A DNA stretch of 64,000 nucleotides, from NCBI GenBank assembly GCA_965226755.1, contig CBDDDT010000005.1, positions 62,001 to 126,000 of the forward strand, in the 5' to 3' direction. The DNA comes from Bog-113 sp965226755 (GTDB taxonomy: Bacteria; Acidobacteriota; Terriglobia; Bryobacterales; Bryobacteraceae). Shown in pieces: positions 8,318-18,224 of this stretch. The notes beneath the pieces are model-generated. The model saw only the letters and a program-made list of their open reading frames with translations, had not been told where the DNA came from and searched no databases. The position numbers and the translations under genes were made by a program. How positions within the stretch are numbered: the first letter of the stretch is position 1; each line of letters opens with the position of its first letter.

Positions 8318-11300
8318 ATGAGAAACGGTCTTATTCTATTCGCTGCGCTCGCGGCCTTCGCGGCTTCAACGCAGCTTCACGCGCAGACATCGGGGGTTTC
8401 AGGACGAGTCGTCGATGCCTCCAGAGCCGCGGTGGCGGGCGCGAAAGTGGGGCTGATCCGCACGGAGAGCGGCGATCGCCGGGACACGACAACGAGCAGC
8501 GAAGGCTATTACAATTTTCCGCTATTGGTGTCCGGAACGTACACCGTAATCGTGGAAAGGGTCGGTTTCGAAAGGATGGTTCGCGAGGGCGTCACCGTCC
8601 AAACCGGGGACATCAGCACCGTGGATGTCGAGCTCACCGTGGGCTCGGTCACGCAATCGGTGGATGTGGAGGCGGACGTGCCGCTGCTGCAGTCGGAATC
8701 CGCCGCGGTTTCGAACGTCATCGAAAACAAGACCATCGCGGACATGCCGTTGCTCGACCGGCGCTCGGCGCAATTGCAGCGCCTGGGCGGTTTCGTAGTG
8801 CCGAATGGATCGGGCGCTTCGGCGACCTTCGCGATCGCGGGCGGCCGCGGCAACAACGCGAACTATCTGATTGACGGGGGCACGGCGCAAAATCTCACGC
8901 TGGGCGTTCCCACTCTGGAATACGATCCGCCCGTGGAATCGATGCAGGAATTCAATGTTTCGGTAAGCAACTACGCGGCGGAGCTGGGAAGGACCGGCGG
9001 CGGCGTCATTCAAATGACCACGAAGTCGGGGACGAACGAATTTCACGGTTCGCTTTACGAGTACTTCCGCAACGACGATCTCAACACGCGCACATTTTTT
9101 GCGAAGACCATCCCGGAACTGCGCTACAACCTGTTCGGCGGCAGCGTCGGCGGACCGATAATCAAGAACAAGACACAATTTTTCTTCAACTATGAAGGCC
9201 GCCGTCAGATCGCGGCGGTTGACCAGCGCCTCAACGTTCCGACGCTGGCGGAGGACCAGGGAAACTTTTCGGCGGATTCTTATGTCGTGAAAAATCCGAC
9301 CACTGGACTCCCGTTCGCGAATAACATAATTCCAGCGAGCCTCTTGGATCCGGTGGGATCCAAGCTCGCGCTGTTCTATCCCGCGCCCAACGTTCCCGGG
9401 GCGACATCGGGTAAGGGCAACTTCAACGCCAATGACCCGACCACGACGACGGCAAACGATTATGTCGCGCGCGTCGACCACACCTTCAACGAAAACAACC
9501 GGCTGTTCGTGCGCTTCCTGGGCGAGCCGCTAACCGTGAATACGGCGCCGATCCTTCCCGAATCGGCGGCTGATCCTTTCGGCGTGGATAATCTGGACTA
9601 CTACTACAACCTTTCCGGAACTTACTACCATAACTTCACGCCGACGACGATTAACGAGGCGCGTTACACCTGGACCTTGCGCCACGCTTTCGTGATCTCC
9701 TCGGGAGTAGGCAGCACGGTAGACTCGCAGATCGGTTTAACGGGGGTGAACGAGGCGTTCTTTCCCACGGTGGTGGTGAACGGATTTCAAACTTTGGGGG
9801 CTCCCTCACAGCAACAACGTCTGCAGGGTCCCATCCGCAGCGACGCGGCGGACGACAACGTGACCATGGTTCGGGACAAGCACACTTTCAAGATGGGCGT
9901 GGAATACCGCTATTCGTCGAATCTGGACAAATATTCGCCGACCGCCGGCGGTTCCTTCACGTTCAACAACGTCGCCACGGGCAGCGCGCTGGCCGCGCTC
10001 GAACTGGGATGGGTCGACCAAGCCAGTCTTCTGGCGACTTACCCCTTGAAAACGCGCGCCGATTCATACGCGGCCTTTATCCAGGACGACTGGCGCGTCA
10101 CGCCCCGGCTGACGCTGAACCTGGGTTTGCGCTGGGATATCGACCAGCCGCGGTGGGAAGAGAACAACCGGCAGAATTCGTTCAATGAAACCGCCATCAA
10201 TCCGGTTTCCGGGACTCCCGGCATCGTCACGTTCTCGGGGCTGAACGGACTAGGCAAGTACGCGAACAATTGGGACCTGGATAATCTGGGACCGCGCGCA
10301 GGGTTCGCCTATAAGATATCCGACAAGTGGGTGCTTCGCGGCGGCGGAGCAGTGCTGTACATGGGCGAATACGACCAAGCCACGCCCATTGTCGCCAATA
10401 CCGGTTTCAGCACGCAGGGAAGCTTTGTATCTCCGGACAACGGCGTCACACCGGCGTTCCTGTTGCAGAGCGGCCTGCCACCTGTTTCGTCCCCGACCAC
10501 CGCGCAGCTTACGCCGGGCTACGGGGCCGTGCCGCTTGGCGCCAAGCCGACCACTTCGGTGGCCTTCTTCAATCCGAATCGCGCGAACGGCTACATCTAC
10601 AATGCGAGTTTTGATCTTCAGCGGCAATTCGCGGGCAACCTGCTGCTGGATCTTGGTTTTCTCGGAACGTACGGCCATAAACTGCCGGCGCCCGACGCGG
10701 AGAGCATCGACCAGGTTCCGACAAACGAGCTTCGCGCCGGCAACACGCAGATTCTGCGACCCTTTCCGCAGTTCAGCAACGTCCAGATTATAGCCGCCGA
10801 CATTGGCGCGTCCAAATACGAGGGCCTGAACCTCGGGATTGAAAAGCGCTATTCGAAAGGCCTGTTATTCAAGTTCAATTACACGTTCTCCCGCATGATG
10901 GACAACGTCGACTCGCGCAACGAGCTAGCCGCATTTCCGGGCATCGATGCGTTCACCAATTACTACAACCAGAAGAACGACTGGGGACTTTCGGGAAACG
11001 ACGTCCGCCACCGGGTGGTGTTCAGCACGATCTATGAACTGCCTTTCGGCCGGGGGCGCGCTTTCGGAACGGGGAACAAGATTCTGGACTCCGTGGCGGG
11101 CGGATGGTCGGTGGGCGCGGTGATGGAAGCGCGCACGGGAACGCCTTTGAGCCCGGTCATGCTGAACAACACCACTAACTCATTCTCGGACGGCGAACGT
11201 CCTAACGTGGTGGGCTTCTGGCAATTGCCCGCCGGCCGCACAACGGGCCAGCAAGTCGCGGAGTGGTTCAACACGGCTGCGTTCGCGGCGCCCCCGGCAT

Positions 11301-11557
11301 ACGTCTTTGGAGATGCCGGACGCACCTTCGGCACAGGGCCTGGACTGTTCACACTGGACAGCTCGCTGCTCAAGGATTTCAAGGTGGCCGAGCGGTTCGT
11401 GTTACAGGTGCGCCTCGAAGCGTTGAATGTCACCAATCATCCGAACTTCGCCAATCCCAACACCCAGTTCGGGAGCGCCGCGTTCGGGCAGATTACAAGC
11501 GAGGTTGCGGGCAACCAATCGCGCATTCTCCAGGCTGGCATGCACCTGCAATTCTAG
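8318..11557 (+). CDS. TonB-dependent receptor with carboxypeptidase-regulatory-like (Cna-B) N-terminus
   Basis: This is a 1079-residue outer-membrane protein. A signal peptide (about 1-22, ending AQT) is followed by a Cna-B-like domain (GVSGRVVDASRAAVAGAKVG). A plug domain follows (about 120-230, with 'GGRGNNANYLIDGG'), then a long beta-barrel that ends in Phe (ILQAGMHLQF). This layout is the Oar-like receptor type greatly expanded in Solibacteres. It may import a large ligand such as an oligosaccharide or peptide; no substrate is indicated. The 240 bp upstream (8076-8317) is markedly AT-rich with T- and A-runs and probably holds its promoter. A strong hairpin follows the stop. Confidence 0.9.
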   Translation: MRNGLILFAALAAFAASTQLHAQTSGVSGRVVDASRAAVAGAKVGLIRTESGDRRDTTTSSEGYYNFPLLVSGTYTVIVERVGFERMVREGVTVQTGDISTVDVELTVGSVTQSVDVEADVPLLQSESAAVSNVIENKTIADMPLLDRRSAQLQRLGGFVVPNGSGASATFAIAGGRGNNANYLIDGGTAQNLTLGVPTLEYDPPVESMQEFNVSVSNYAAELGRTGGGVIQMTTKSGTNEFHGSLYEYFRNDDLNTRTFFAKTIPELRYNLFGGSVGGPIIKNKTQFFFNYEGRRQIAAVDQRLNVPTLAEDQGNFSADSYVVKNPTTGLPFANNIIPASLLDPVGSKLALFYPAPNVPGATSGKGNFNANDPTTTTANDYVARVDHTFNENNRLFVRFLGEPLTVNTAPILPESAADPFGVDNLDYYYNLSGTYYHNFTPTTINEARYTWTLRHAFVISSGVGSTVDSQIGLTGVNEAFFPTVVVNGFQTLGAPSQQQRLQGPIRSDAADDNVTMVRDKHTFKMGVEYRYSSNLDKYSPTAGGSFTFNNVATGSALAALELGWVDQASLLATYPLKTRADSYAAFIQDDWRVTPRLTLNLGLRWDIDQPRWEENNRQNSFNETAINPVSGTPGIVTFSGLNGLGKYANNWDLDNLGPRAGFAYKISDKWVLRGGGAVLYMGEYDQATPIVANTGFSTQGSFVSPDNGVTPAFLLQSGLPPVSSPTTAQLTPGYGAVPLGAKPTTSVAFFNPNRANGYIYNASFDLQRQFAGNLLLDLGFLGTYGHKLPAPDAESIDQVPTNELRAGNTQILRPFPQFSNVQIIAADIGASKYEGLNLGIEKRYSKGLLFKFNYTFSRMMDNVDSRNELAAFPGIDAFTNYYNQKNDWGLSGNDVRHRVVFSTIYELPFGRGRAFGTGNKILDSVAGGWSVGAVMEARTGTPLSPVMLNNTTNSFSDGERPNVVGFWQLPAGRTTGQQVAEWFNTAAFAAPPAYVFGDAGRTFGTGPGLFTLDSSLLKDFKVAERFVLQVRLEALNVTNHPNFANPNTQFGSAAFGQITSEVAGNQSRILQAGMHLQF

Positions 11558-11568
11558 CCATAGAACCT

Positions 11569-11606
11569 GACTCCCGTTGTCTAACTTAAGTTAGTCAGCG
11601 GGAGTC
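11569..11606. terminator. Bidirectional hairpin terminator
   Basis: Arms GACTCCCG and CGGGAGTC enclose the palindrome CTAACTTAAGTTAG, making an almost continuous stem between two convergent genes (TonB receptor and sulfatase). There is no long T-run, so the strength is uncertain. Confidence 0.7.
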
Positions 11607-11625
11607 GCCGCAAGGCCCAAAAACC

Positions 11626-13248
11626 TCAAGCCCGGTTGGGCATCAGCGGCTTGCCGCTCGGCGCGGCGCCTTCGCGCTCCTTCACGTAAAGAGCGTCCTG
11701 GTCATGCCAGAACGCAGCCATCCGCTGGGTGCGTGCGCTTTCCGCGGCGGCCAGGTCGTTCCGTTCGCAGCGGTCCGTCCGCATGTCATAGAGTTCCCAA
11801 GGGCCAGCCTGGCCCTTGGCCACAATCTTCCAATCTCCCTGATGCAACGCGCGATTGCTGTTGTGGTTGAAGTAGAGGAAATCGCGGTTGACGGCGTTGT
11901 CCGCGGCAAGGGTGGCCGCCAGGCTCTTGCCTGCGAGCGGAGGAGCTTCCGCGGGGCGTGCCGGCTTACTCCCGGCAAGATCAAGAACCGTGGGAAGCAC
12001 GTCAATAAAGTGACATTGATCGTGCCTCAAGCCGCCATGATCGGAGATTCCCGCGGGCCAGTGCGCGACGAGCGGCGAAGCGATGCCGCCTTCATGCACG
12101 TACGATTTGTGCAGGCGGAACGGCGTATTCGCGGCAGTTGCCCATCCCGGGCCAATACAGAGATGCGTGCGCTCCGAGCCCATCGGCGCGCTGGGATCGT
12201 GCCCGTCCCCGCGGATCATGATCTCGGCGCTGGCGCCGTTATCGGACAGCACCAGAATCAGCGTGTTCTCCAGCGCGTTCATGGCCTTCAGCTGGCCGAC
12301 AACACGCCCGACCTGCGTATCCATATGCGTAATCATCGCGGCGTGGATGGCCATCTTCGCGGCCTGGAACTTCCGCTGCTCCGGGGTCAGAGCCGACCAG
12401 GGTACGGCCCGGCCCACTTCGCCCGGACCCAAACGCTTCGCAAGATCCGCCTCCGGCAAGTTCCAGGAGGGAAACACGTCCGGCTCCAGACGGGCGAGAC
12501 CGCAGTTCACCAGGCCCATCCGCTGCATACGAGCTAAACGGCGCTCGCGCGAAGTGTCCCATCCCTCGGCGAAACGGTCGTGGTAGCGCGCGATATCTTC
12601 GGCGGGCGCTTGCAGGGGGAAGTGAGGCGAATGGAAAGCCAGGTAAAGAAAGAACGGATCAGTCGCGTGCTGGCGCCCGTGTTCTCTGAGGAAACCGAGA
12701 CCATAATCCGCGATCGCGGTGGTCGAGTAATAATGCTCCTCGGGTTTCGGCTTGGGCAGCGCTTTTCCGTCCAACTCGTGATAGTTCTGCGTGAAGAACC
12801 GCAGCTCATCGAGCATGGTGTAGGAATGATCGAAGCCGGCGCCTTCGAGCGGCGTGGTTCGTATGTGCCACTTCCCGGAATGATAGGAGCGGTATCCGAG
12901 CGGCTTGAGATATTCGGGGAGCAGATTCGTCCAACTCGGGATGTTGCCGGGCGTCATGACGTCCACCGCGGTTTGCTGCGCATAGTAGCCGGTGAGCAAG
13001 CAGTTCCGGGACGGCCCGCACCGCGCGGTCGAGTACATGCGCGTGTAGCGCAAGCCGCGGGCGGCGAGCGCATCAATGTTCGGAGTATCGATTTCGCCGC
13101 CGTAGCAGCCCGCATCGGAGAAACCCATGTCGTCCGCCAGAATCACGACGACGTTGGGCTTCTTCGCGGCAGCGGCCCGCAGGAGCGGTTGAGCGAATGG
13201 CGTTACAGCCGCGCCGCCGGCCGCGGCAAGAAAGGATCTGCGATTCAT
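11626..13248 (-). CDS. Secreted arylsulfatase-type sulfatase (formylglycine dependent)
   Basis: The 540-residue type I sulfatase probably removes sulfate from a polysaccharide or aryl ester. The N-terminus MNRRSFLAAAGGAAV is a twin-arginine signal. Metal ligands appear in VILADDMGFSDAG (Asp39, Asp40). The formylglycine site is C-x-P-S-R at Cys77 (TARCGPSRN), followed by TGYY. LVLSDNGASAE supplies the second Asp/Asn metal pair. The ATG at 13248 matches the Tat signal; an upstream extension is not family-like. The gene for the activating formylglycine-generating enzyme lies 38 bp upstream in the same operon. Tat export suggests the protein folds and is modified in the cytoplasm first. Confidence 0.9.
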   Translation of the reverse strand: MNRRSFLAAAGGAAVTPFAQPLLRAAAAKKPNVVVILADDMGFSDAGCYGGEIDTPNIDALAARGLRYTRMYSTARCGPSRNCLLTGYYAQQTAVDVMTPGNIPSWTNLLPEYLKPLGYRSYHSGKWHIRTTPLEGAGFDHSYTMLDELRFFTQNYHELDGKALPKPKPEEHYYSTTAIADYGLGFLREHGRQHATDPFFLYLAFHSPHFPLQAPAEDIARYHDRFAEGWDTSRERRLARMQRMGLVNCGLARLEPDVFPSWNLPEADLAKRLGPGEVGRAVPWSALTPEQRKFQAAKMAIHAAMITHMDTQVGRVVGQLKAMNALENTLILVLSDNGASAEIMIRGDGHDPSAPMGSERTHLCIGPGWATAANTPFRLHKSYVHEGGIASPLVAHWPAGISDHGGLRHDQCHFIDVLPTVLDLAGSKPARPAEAPPLAGKSLAATLAADNAVNRDFLYFNHNSNRALHQGDWKIVAKGQAGPWELYDMRTDRCERNDLAAAESARTQRMAAFWHDQDALYVKEREGAAPSGKPLMPNRA

Positions 13249-13286
13249 GTTGGAAGTCTCCTGGTGCGTTGATTCCCGGTTCCCGG

Positions 13287-14231
13287 TCATAAATCCCGGA
13301 CGCAACGGAACCCGATATTCGAGCAGGAACTGTCCGGAGTGTTCGAAGTTCGGGCCGCCACGCGGTAACGGTTGCAGTAAGAGGCATGGCAGAGAAACGA
13401 ACCGCCCTTCATCACTTTGCTTCCGCCTCCGCGCGGACCGGCCGGGTTCAACCGCGACGCAACCTGATGGAAGTCGGGCGACCACCAATCCCCGCACCAT
13501 TCCCACACGTTGCCGGTTATGGCGAGGACGCCGAAGCCGTTGGACGGATATGCGGTGACGGGTGACGTACCGGCATAGCCGTCATCGGCGGTGTTGAGAG
13601 TCGGGAAAGCACCTTGCCAGATGTTGCAGAGGTGATGGCCATCGGGAGTCAGATCATCTCCCCAGGGATAGAGCTTCTGTTCCAGGCCGCCGCGCGCGGC
13701 AAACTCCCACTCGGCCTCGGTGGCGAGCCGCTTGCCGGCCCATTCGGCATAGGCTGACGCGTCGTTCCAGGAGATGTGAGCGGCGGGGTGATCCATGCGG
13801 CCGGCGATGGATGAATCGGGGCCTTCCGGCGCGTTCCATTTCGCGCCTGGCATTTTGCGCCACCAGGGGAGACCGACAGGTGTTTGCAGGTCTGGGGAAC
13901 TCCCGCTGTCCTCCCCTTGGAAAACGAACGACCAGCCGAAACGTTCCGCTTCCGTAACATAGCGCGAACTCGCGACAAACTCCGCGAATTGTTCATTTGT
14001 CACCGACGAACGGTCCATGTAGAAGGCGTCCAGCCGGACCGCGCGGATGGGGCCTTCACCGTCTTCGGCGAAACCGCCGGAGTAATCCGTGCCCATGAGA
14101 AAGCGCGCGGGCTCCAACTTAATCATGTTCTCGGCGGAGCCACGATTCACTCGCGCGCGCTCAGCGGCGGCGCGAACGGAATCTTCGAGCAGAGTCGCGC
14201 GCCCGACGCTGGGGACGCAGCAAGGCCTCAC
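13287..14231 (-). CDS. Formylglycine-generating enzyme (sulfatase activator)
   Basis: The 314-residue FGE-sulfatase superfamily protein oxidises the sulfatase CxPSR cysteine to formylglycine. The core runs from PARFLMGTD to the end. The signature WEWCGDWW and the C-terminal block GGSFLCHASYCNRYRVAARTS are present. The two catalytic cysteines of genuine FGEs (equivalent to human Cys336/Cys341) are Cys281 and Cys286, so this is a true FGE and not merely a C-type lectin-like relative. The GTG at 14231 overlaps the stop of the PPIase gene (GTGA), suggesting coupled translation; an ATG at 14126 is an alternative start. There is no signal peptide, so it acts in the cytoplasm. Confidence 0.9.
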   Translation of the reverse strand: MRPCCVPSVGRATLLEDSVRAAAERARVNRGSAENMIKLEPARFLMGTDYSGGFAEDGEGPIRAVRLDAFYMDRSSVTNEQFAEFVASSRYVTEAERFGWSFVFQGEDSGSSPDLQTPVGLPWWRKMPGAKWNAPEGPDSSIAGRMDHPAAHISWNDASAYAEWAGKRLATEAEWEFAARGGLEQKLYPWGDDLTPDGHHLCNIWQGAFPTLNTADDGYAGTSPVTAYPSNGFGVLAITGNVWEWCGDWWSPDFHQVASRLNPAGPRGGGSKVMKGGSFLCHASYCNRYRVAARTSNTPDSSCSNIGFRCVRDL

Positions 14232-15082
14232 GCGCGCACTCTCCGTATAATGGCTGCGTCGAAGAGGGCGGTCACCCGCACGCGGATCTCCTGGTCGATA
14301 TCCTGGCGAAGCAGATTTTTCTCAATCAACGGCGCAACTTCTCCGAAGGTGGGAATTCCAGCCGCCCGGCGCGAAGCAACAAGCGCGATGTGAAAGCCGA
14401 AGCGGCTTTCAAAGACTGGCGACAGACGGTTGACCTCCAGCGCGAATACGGTGTCTTCAAACTCGGGGACCATCTCACCCCTTTCGACATAGCCGAGCGT
14501 GCCGCCTTCCTCCGGGCAGTCGGACCACTCTCTGGCGAGAACCTCGAAATCTCCGCCGGCTTGGAGTTTCTCGCGGACTTGCGTCAGAACCGCGCGCGCC
14601 GGCTCGCGATCATCCCCGGGGTCTACATTGCGCACAATCTGCATGACAAAGACCGCTTCCGGCAACCAGAAATCTTCGCGGCTTTCGCGATACGCCGAGC
14701 GTATCCGGTTCGCACTGGGACGCCGGACGCTGCTTGCCCACAGTTCGAAGAGTTTGTCGATCGCAATGCGGCGGCCGACTTCCGCGCGCAAATCCGGAGT
14801 TTCCTCCGCGGCGCGGCAGCCCGCGACCCCGCCGGCTGAAGGCGCCAGGCGGGCGAGCGCGGATTCGATCTCTTCGGAGGTGACAGCTAACGAGAGCCGG
14901 CCCGTTTCCTGCGCGAGCACGACTCGCTCGATCAGATCGCTTTCGGCCTGTTCGCGCAGACTGATGCTGTCGCCGGCGTCGACTCCGGTCCCTGCTGCCA
15001 CGAGCCGCTGGCGGAGGTTCGCCGCTTCCGCTCGAATCTCCTGCGCGGTAATTGTCACCCCGTTCACTTCGATCCCGGTCAT
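14228..15082 (-). CDS. Parvulin-type peptidyl-prolyl isomerase (PpiC/SurA-like)
   Basis: The 284-residue protein has a helical N-terminal region of about 130 residues, resembling SurA/PpiD chaperone arms. A parvulin domain follows (about 140-245), with FEVLAREWSDCPEEGGTLGY and ESRFGFHIALVASRR as the recognisable core. There is no signal peptide or membrane segment, which is unusual because most relatives of this type are exported. It is the first gene of a three-gene operon with the FGE and sulfatase, overlapping the FGE start by 4 nt. A role in folding the sulfatase before Tat export is an inference from context. Confidence 0.85.
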   Translation of the reverse strand: MTGIEVNGVTITAQEIRAEAANLRQRLVAAGTGVDAGDSISLREQAESDLIERVVLAQETGRLSLAVTSEEIESALARLAPSAGGVAGCRAAEETPDLRAEVGRRIAIDKLFELWASSVRRPSANRIRSAYRESREDFWLPEAVFVMQIVRNVDPGDDREPARAVLTQVREKLQAGGDFEVLAREWSDCPEEGGTLGYVERGEMVPEFEDTVFALEVNRLSPVFESRFGFHIALVASRRAAGIPTFGEVAPLIEKNLLRQDIDQEIRVRVTALFDAAIIRRVRA

Positions 15083-15200
15083 CGAACTACTGCTTCCAGG
15101 GCCGGTCGCCCGGTGACGCCGACAACCGCTGCCGTGGCGCCGAAGAGAAAGCGCCCGAAGTTTCGCATGAGCATTTTTTTCGAGTATATCTAGTATTCTA

Positions 15201-15216
15201 ATCGTGATATCACGAT
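15201..15216. promoter_or_regulatory. 16-bp perfect palindrome, candidate operator
   Basis: ATCGTGATATCACGAT sits between the divergent PPIase operon and VOC gene, in a short AT-rich stretch with TATATC and TATTCT boxes. It looks like a dimeric repressor site, but no regulator is encoded next to it. Confidence 0.5.
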
Positions 15217-15283
15217 CATTCGAAGCCGATCTTGGTACGAGCGCTGACCGTGATGGATAATCGATTTCGGAGAAGTCTCAATC

Positions 15284-16054
15284 ATGTTTACACCACGAGG
15301 AAAGTTCGGCTGGTACGAACTCATGACCAGCGACACAAAAGCCGCGGGCAAGTTCTACTCCGACGTTGTCGGCTGGACAACCCTGGAGGTCTCAAGCGGT
15401 GATGGAGGTATGCAATACACCACGTTCAACCTTGGCGAGGTTGGCATCGCCGGCATGTTGAACATTCCGGGTCACACATCCTGGATCGGCTATATAGCCG
15501 TGGACGACGTGGATGCTCACATCGAAAAAATCGTGGAAGCTGGCGGCAAGCTGTGGAAGCCCGCCACCGATGTTCCTGGCATGCTTCGCTTCGCTGTGAT
15601 GTCCGACCCCCAGGGAGCTGCCATCGTGGTCTTTACTCCCAATCCTGCGATGCCTTCGCCGGAGCGGCCTGCCTCGCCAACCCCTGGCACCATCGGCTGG
15701 CACGAACTCTACACTAGAGATCTCGAAGGCGGATTTGAGTTTTACAACAAACTTTTTGGCTGGACCAAGGTCAGCGATATGGACATGGGACCGATGGGGG
15801 TCTATCGCATTTTCGATGAGGGCGACGGCAAGGAAATGGGAGACGGCGGCATGATGACGAAGGCGCCGGATGTCCCTGTCTCGAGTTGGAGCTTCTACTT
15901 CAACGTGGATTCCATCAATGCTGCCCTCGAACGCGTCAAAGCAGGCGGCGGCAAGATCGTCAACGGTCCGATGCAAGTACCCGGCGGGGGATGGATTATC
16001 CAGGGCCAAGACCCGCAAGGGGCGATGTTCTCTCTGGTTAGTAATAAGGAATAG
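15284..16054 (+). CDS. Two-domain VOC (glyoxalase/dioxygenase-like) protein
   Basis: The 256-residue soluble protein is made of two tandem VOC modules (about 5-118 and 130-254). Each starts with a similar unit: GKFGWYELMTSDTKAAGKFY and TIGWHELYTRDLEGGFEFY. This is the 'VOC family protein' type often annotated as a lactoylglutathione-lyase-like enzyme or bleomycin-resistance relative. The duplicated form resembles hydroxylases and antibiotic-binding proteins of actinobacteria and acidobacteria. The reaction cannot be assigned. A GGAGAAG Shine-Dalgarno precedes the ATG. It is divergent from the PPIase-FGE-sulfatase operon. Confidence 0.85.
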   Translation: MFTPRGKFGWYELMTSDTKAAGKFYSDVVGWTTLEVSSGDGGMQYTTFNLGEVGIAGMLNIPGHTSWIGYIAVDDVDAHIEKIVEAGGKLWKPATDVPGMLRFAVMSDPQGAAIVVFTPNPAMPSPERPASPTPGTIGWHELYTRDLEGGFEFYNKLFGWTKVSDMDMGPMGVYRIFDEGDGKEMGDGGMMTKAPDVPVSSWSFYFNVDSINAALERVKAGGGKIVNGPMQVPGGGWIIQGQDPQGAMFSLVSNKE

Positions 16055-16300
16055 GGGCGGTGCGTGGCCGACCCGGCGCGATCACTGCTTTGCCCGAATC
16101 GCCCGCGTTGAGAAGTTTGTGCGAGGTTGCAGTGGCCGCACAGAGTCTTGCGGGAGTAAGTTTGTTACGAGTAGCGCGTAATCCGGCGATAGCGACCGGA
16201 TCACTTGCTCGGGCGGGATTTCCTTCGTATCGGATGGTGCAAAAGGGAACTTAACAACATCTATCGGGGTGATCGCGAAAACAGTGATGCGCTCAGAGGC

Positions 16301-18155
16301 TCAGTAGGCCGGCGGGAGACCGATGGCTTTGATGATCGCCCGGTACCGTTTGTCGAAGTGAAGGAAATCGAATCGCCAATCGTCTTGGATCCACAGGAGT
16401 GCCCCGGAGCGTTCATTAAGGGCATTCTCCAGATAGGCGAGTGCCTGCTCTCGCTCTCCTAACTCAGCGTATGTCTGGGCAATCGACACTGGCGAGAAAA
16501 AATGCTTCTTCGCCTCGCTAAGCTTCGCAGCGAGATTATGTTGTAAAACCCCGCGATAGCCGCCTTGTTCGAAGATTTTATGAACGGCGAGAGCCTCGTT
16601 GGATTCGCCATCGTCGGCAAGCATGTTCTCGAAAGCCTCCTCGGCTTCTTTTCTCATCCCCTTCGCGGAGTAGGCGTCGAAAAGAAAGTAATGGAGGTAG
16701 TCGTTGTGCGGAACAGTGACCAACCGGTTTCGTGCTTCCACAATCGTTGCGTCCCATCGGCGGGCATATTCCAGAAACATAGCCATAGCGTAAGGACGAG
16801 CGAACAAGTCGAGGTCACTGGCATTCTTTTCGCTCTCAATAGCCTCATTGTGACGGTTCAGGCTGGAAAGCACCAGCGCTCGGAACGTGAAAGCTTCGGC
16901 GAACCTGGGATCAAGTGCAATCGCCTGATTGCATTCGCTCTCGGCGCGGGTCCAGTCCCAGTGGACAGTGAAGGCCACGGCACACATGGAGAGGTGCGCT
17001 TGCGCAAGCGCAGGGTCCAGACGCAAGGCCATCAGGGCGGCGTTCTCCCCTGGCGCAAAGGTCTCTTTTGAGCTGCGCTGTCCGGCAAGGGCGTCCTGCA
17101 TGTAAAAGTCCGCAAGGCCCGCCCACGCTGCCGCATAATCGGGCTGCAAGTCGACAGCCTTTTGAAAGTATTTGCCTGCTTCACTAGCGCCGTTAAACCA
17201 TAGGTGCCGACCTTGCAAGTAAGCGTCATGAGCTTCAGGGCTGATGTGTAGCAAAGTCTTGGCTGGAACGGCCTGGTTGAGCCGCTTCGCCACCGCCCGC
17301 GCAGCGTCCTGGGGAAGTGAAACCAAGTCGTTCGCATCCCGGTCATAGCTTTTCCGCCCAGATGTGCGAATCGGTCTTCGCCCGAATCAGTTGGACGGTC
17401 ATGTGCACGTGATTTCCGGTGCGAGAAATGGAGCCCTCAAGGATACTATCGACGCCGAGCTCTTGAGCGACCTCCGGCAACCGACGCTTGGCTCCCTTGT
17501 ATTGAAGAACGGAGGTTCGGGAAGTGATGCGCAGGCTGGAGTTCTTCGCGAGCATTGTGATCAACTCGTCGGTCAGGCCCGCGGCAAGGTAGTCCTGGCC
17601 AGGCTGAGGAGACAAGTTGTCGAGGGGAAGAACGGCGATAGAGGTGATCTGCGGCTCGCCTACCCCCGGGCGAACGAAAAAGAAGACAATCACAAACAAG
17701 ACAATGGCTAAGGCAACGGACCCCGCCACGGCGACGATCCATGGGACCGGGCGCTTGGTGTGGGTTGCCGGATACTGAGGCGCCCCAACGTCGGGCTTGG
17801 GCGCAGCATGGCTGATTTCCGGAACTGGCGAGACGTCCACCGCGGCCGCGATGAAGCGGTAACCCTTTCCCGGGACCGTTTCAACAAATCTGGGTTGCGC
17901 GGAGTCGTCACGTAGCGTCCGGCGAATCTTCCGGACCGCGGTGTTGATGCCATGCTCTGTGTCTACGAAGACCGACGGCTCCCAGAGCCGTTCGGCGATT
18001 TCGGCTCGCGTGACCAGATCACCATGGCGTCTTACCAGGAGAATCAACAGTTCCAGCGGCTTGCGCTCAACCTTGAGACCTCGTCCATTTCGAGAAAGCT
18101 CCAGGCCTTCGCAATCCAGATGAAATTCCTCGAAATCGAAAACCCTTGAATCCAT
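16301..18155 (-). pseudogene. Winged-helix/FlgO-like/TPR regulator (CadC-like), split by one extra base
   Basis: Two abutting frames together make one typical acidobacterial regulator of about 617 residues. The first (18155-17343) has an OmpR/CadC winged helix (residues 1-100, with VRKIRRTL and VPGKGYRF), one membrane segment (IVAVAGSVALAIVLFVIVFF) and a FlgO-like domain (SIAVLPLDNLSPQ). It stops right after DSHIWAEKL. The second (from 17326) carries TPR repeats. Reading through the join, removing one A from the AAAA run near 17352 gives HIWAESYDRDANDLVSLPQD, the normal continuation. It is therefore either a recent pseudogene or a homopolymer error. It faces a secreted-protein gene whose upstream region has spaced TTTACC repeats. 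From 16055 to 16300, between the VOC gene and this one, no convincing gene was found. Confidence 0.8.
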
Positions 18156-18224
18156 CGAGGTCTAGGCTCGCGTGAAGTATAACAAACGTTTGGCGGAAGC
18201 TGAGTGCTTTCAACAAGTTGCAGC

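Noticed and set aside
16060..16254. Small plus-strand frame after the VOC gene (64 codons)
   Set aside because: It has no ribosome site, signal or family resemblance; probably chance.
17326..17352. Programmed frameshift in the winged-helix/TPR gene
   Set aside because: The needed shift is +1 after GAA with no slippery heptamer or stimulatory structure visible; an indel in the A-run is simpler.
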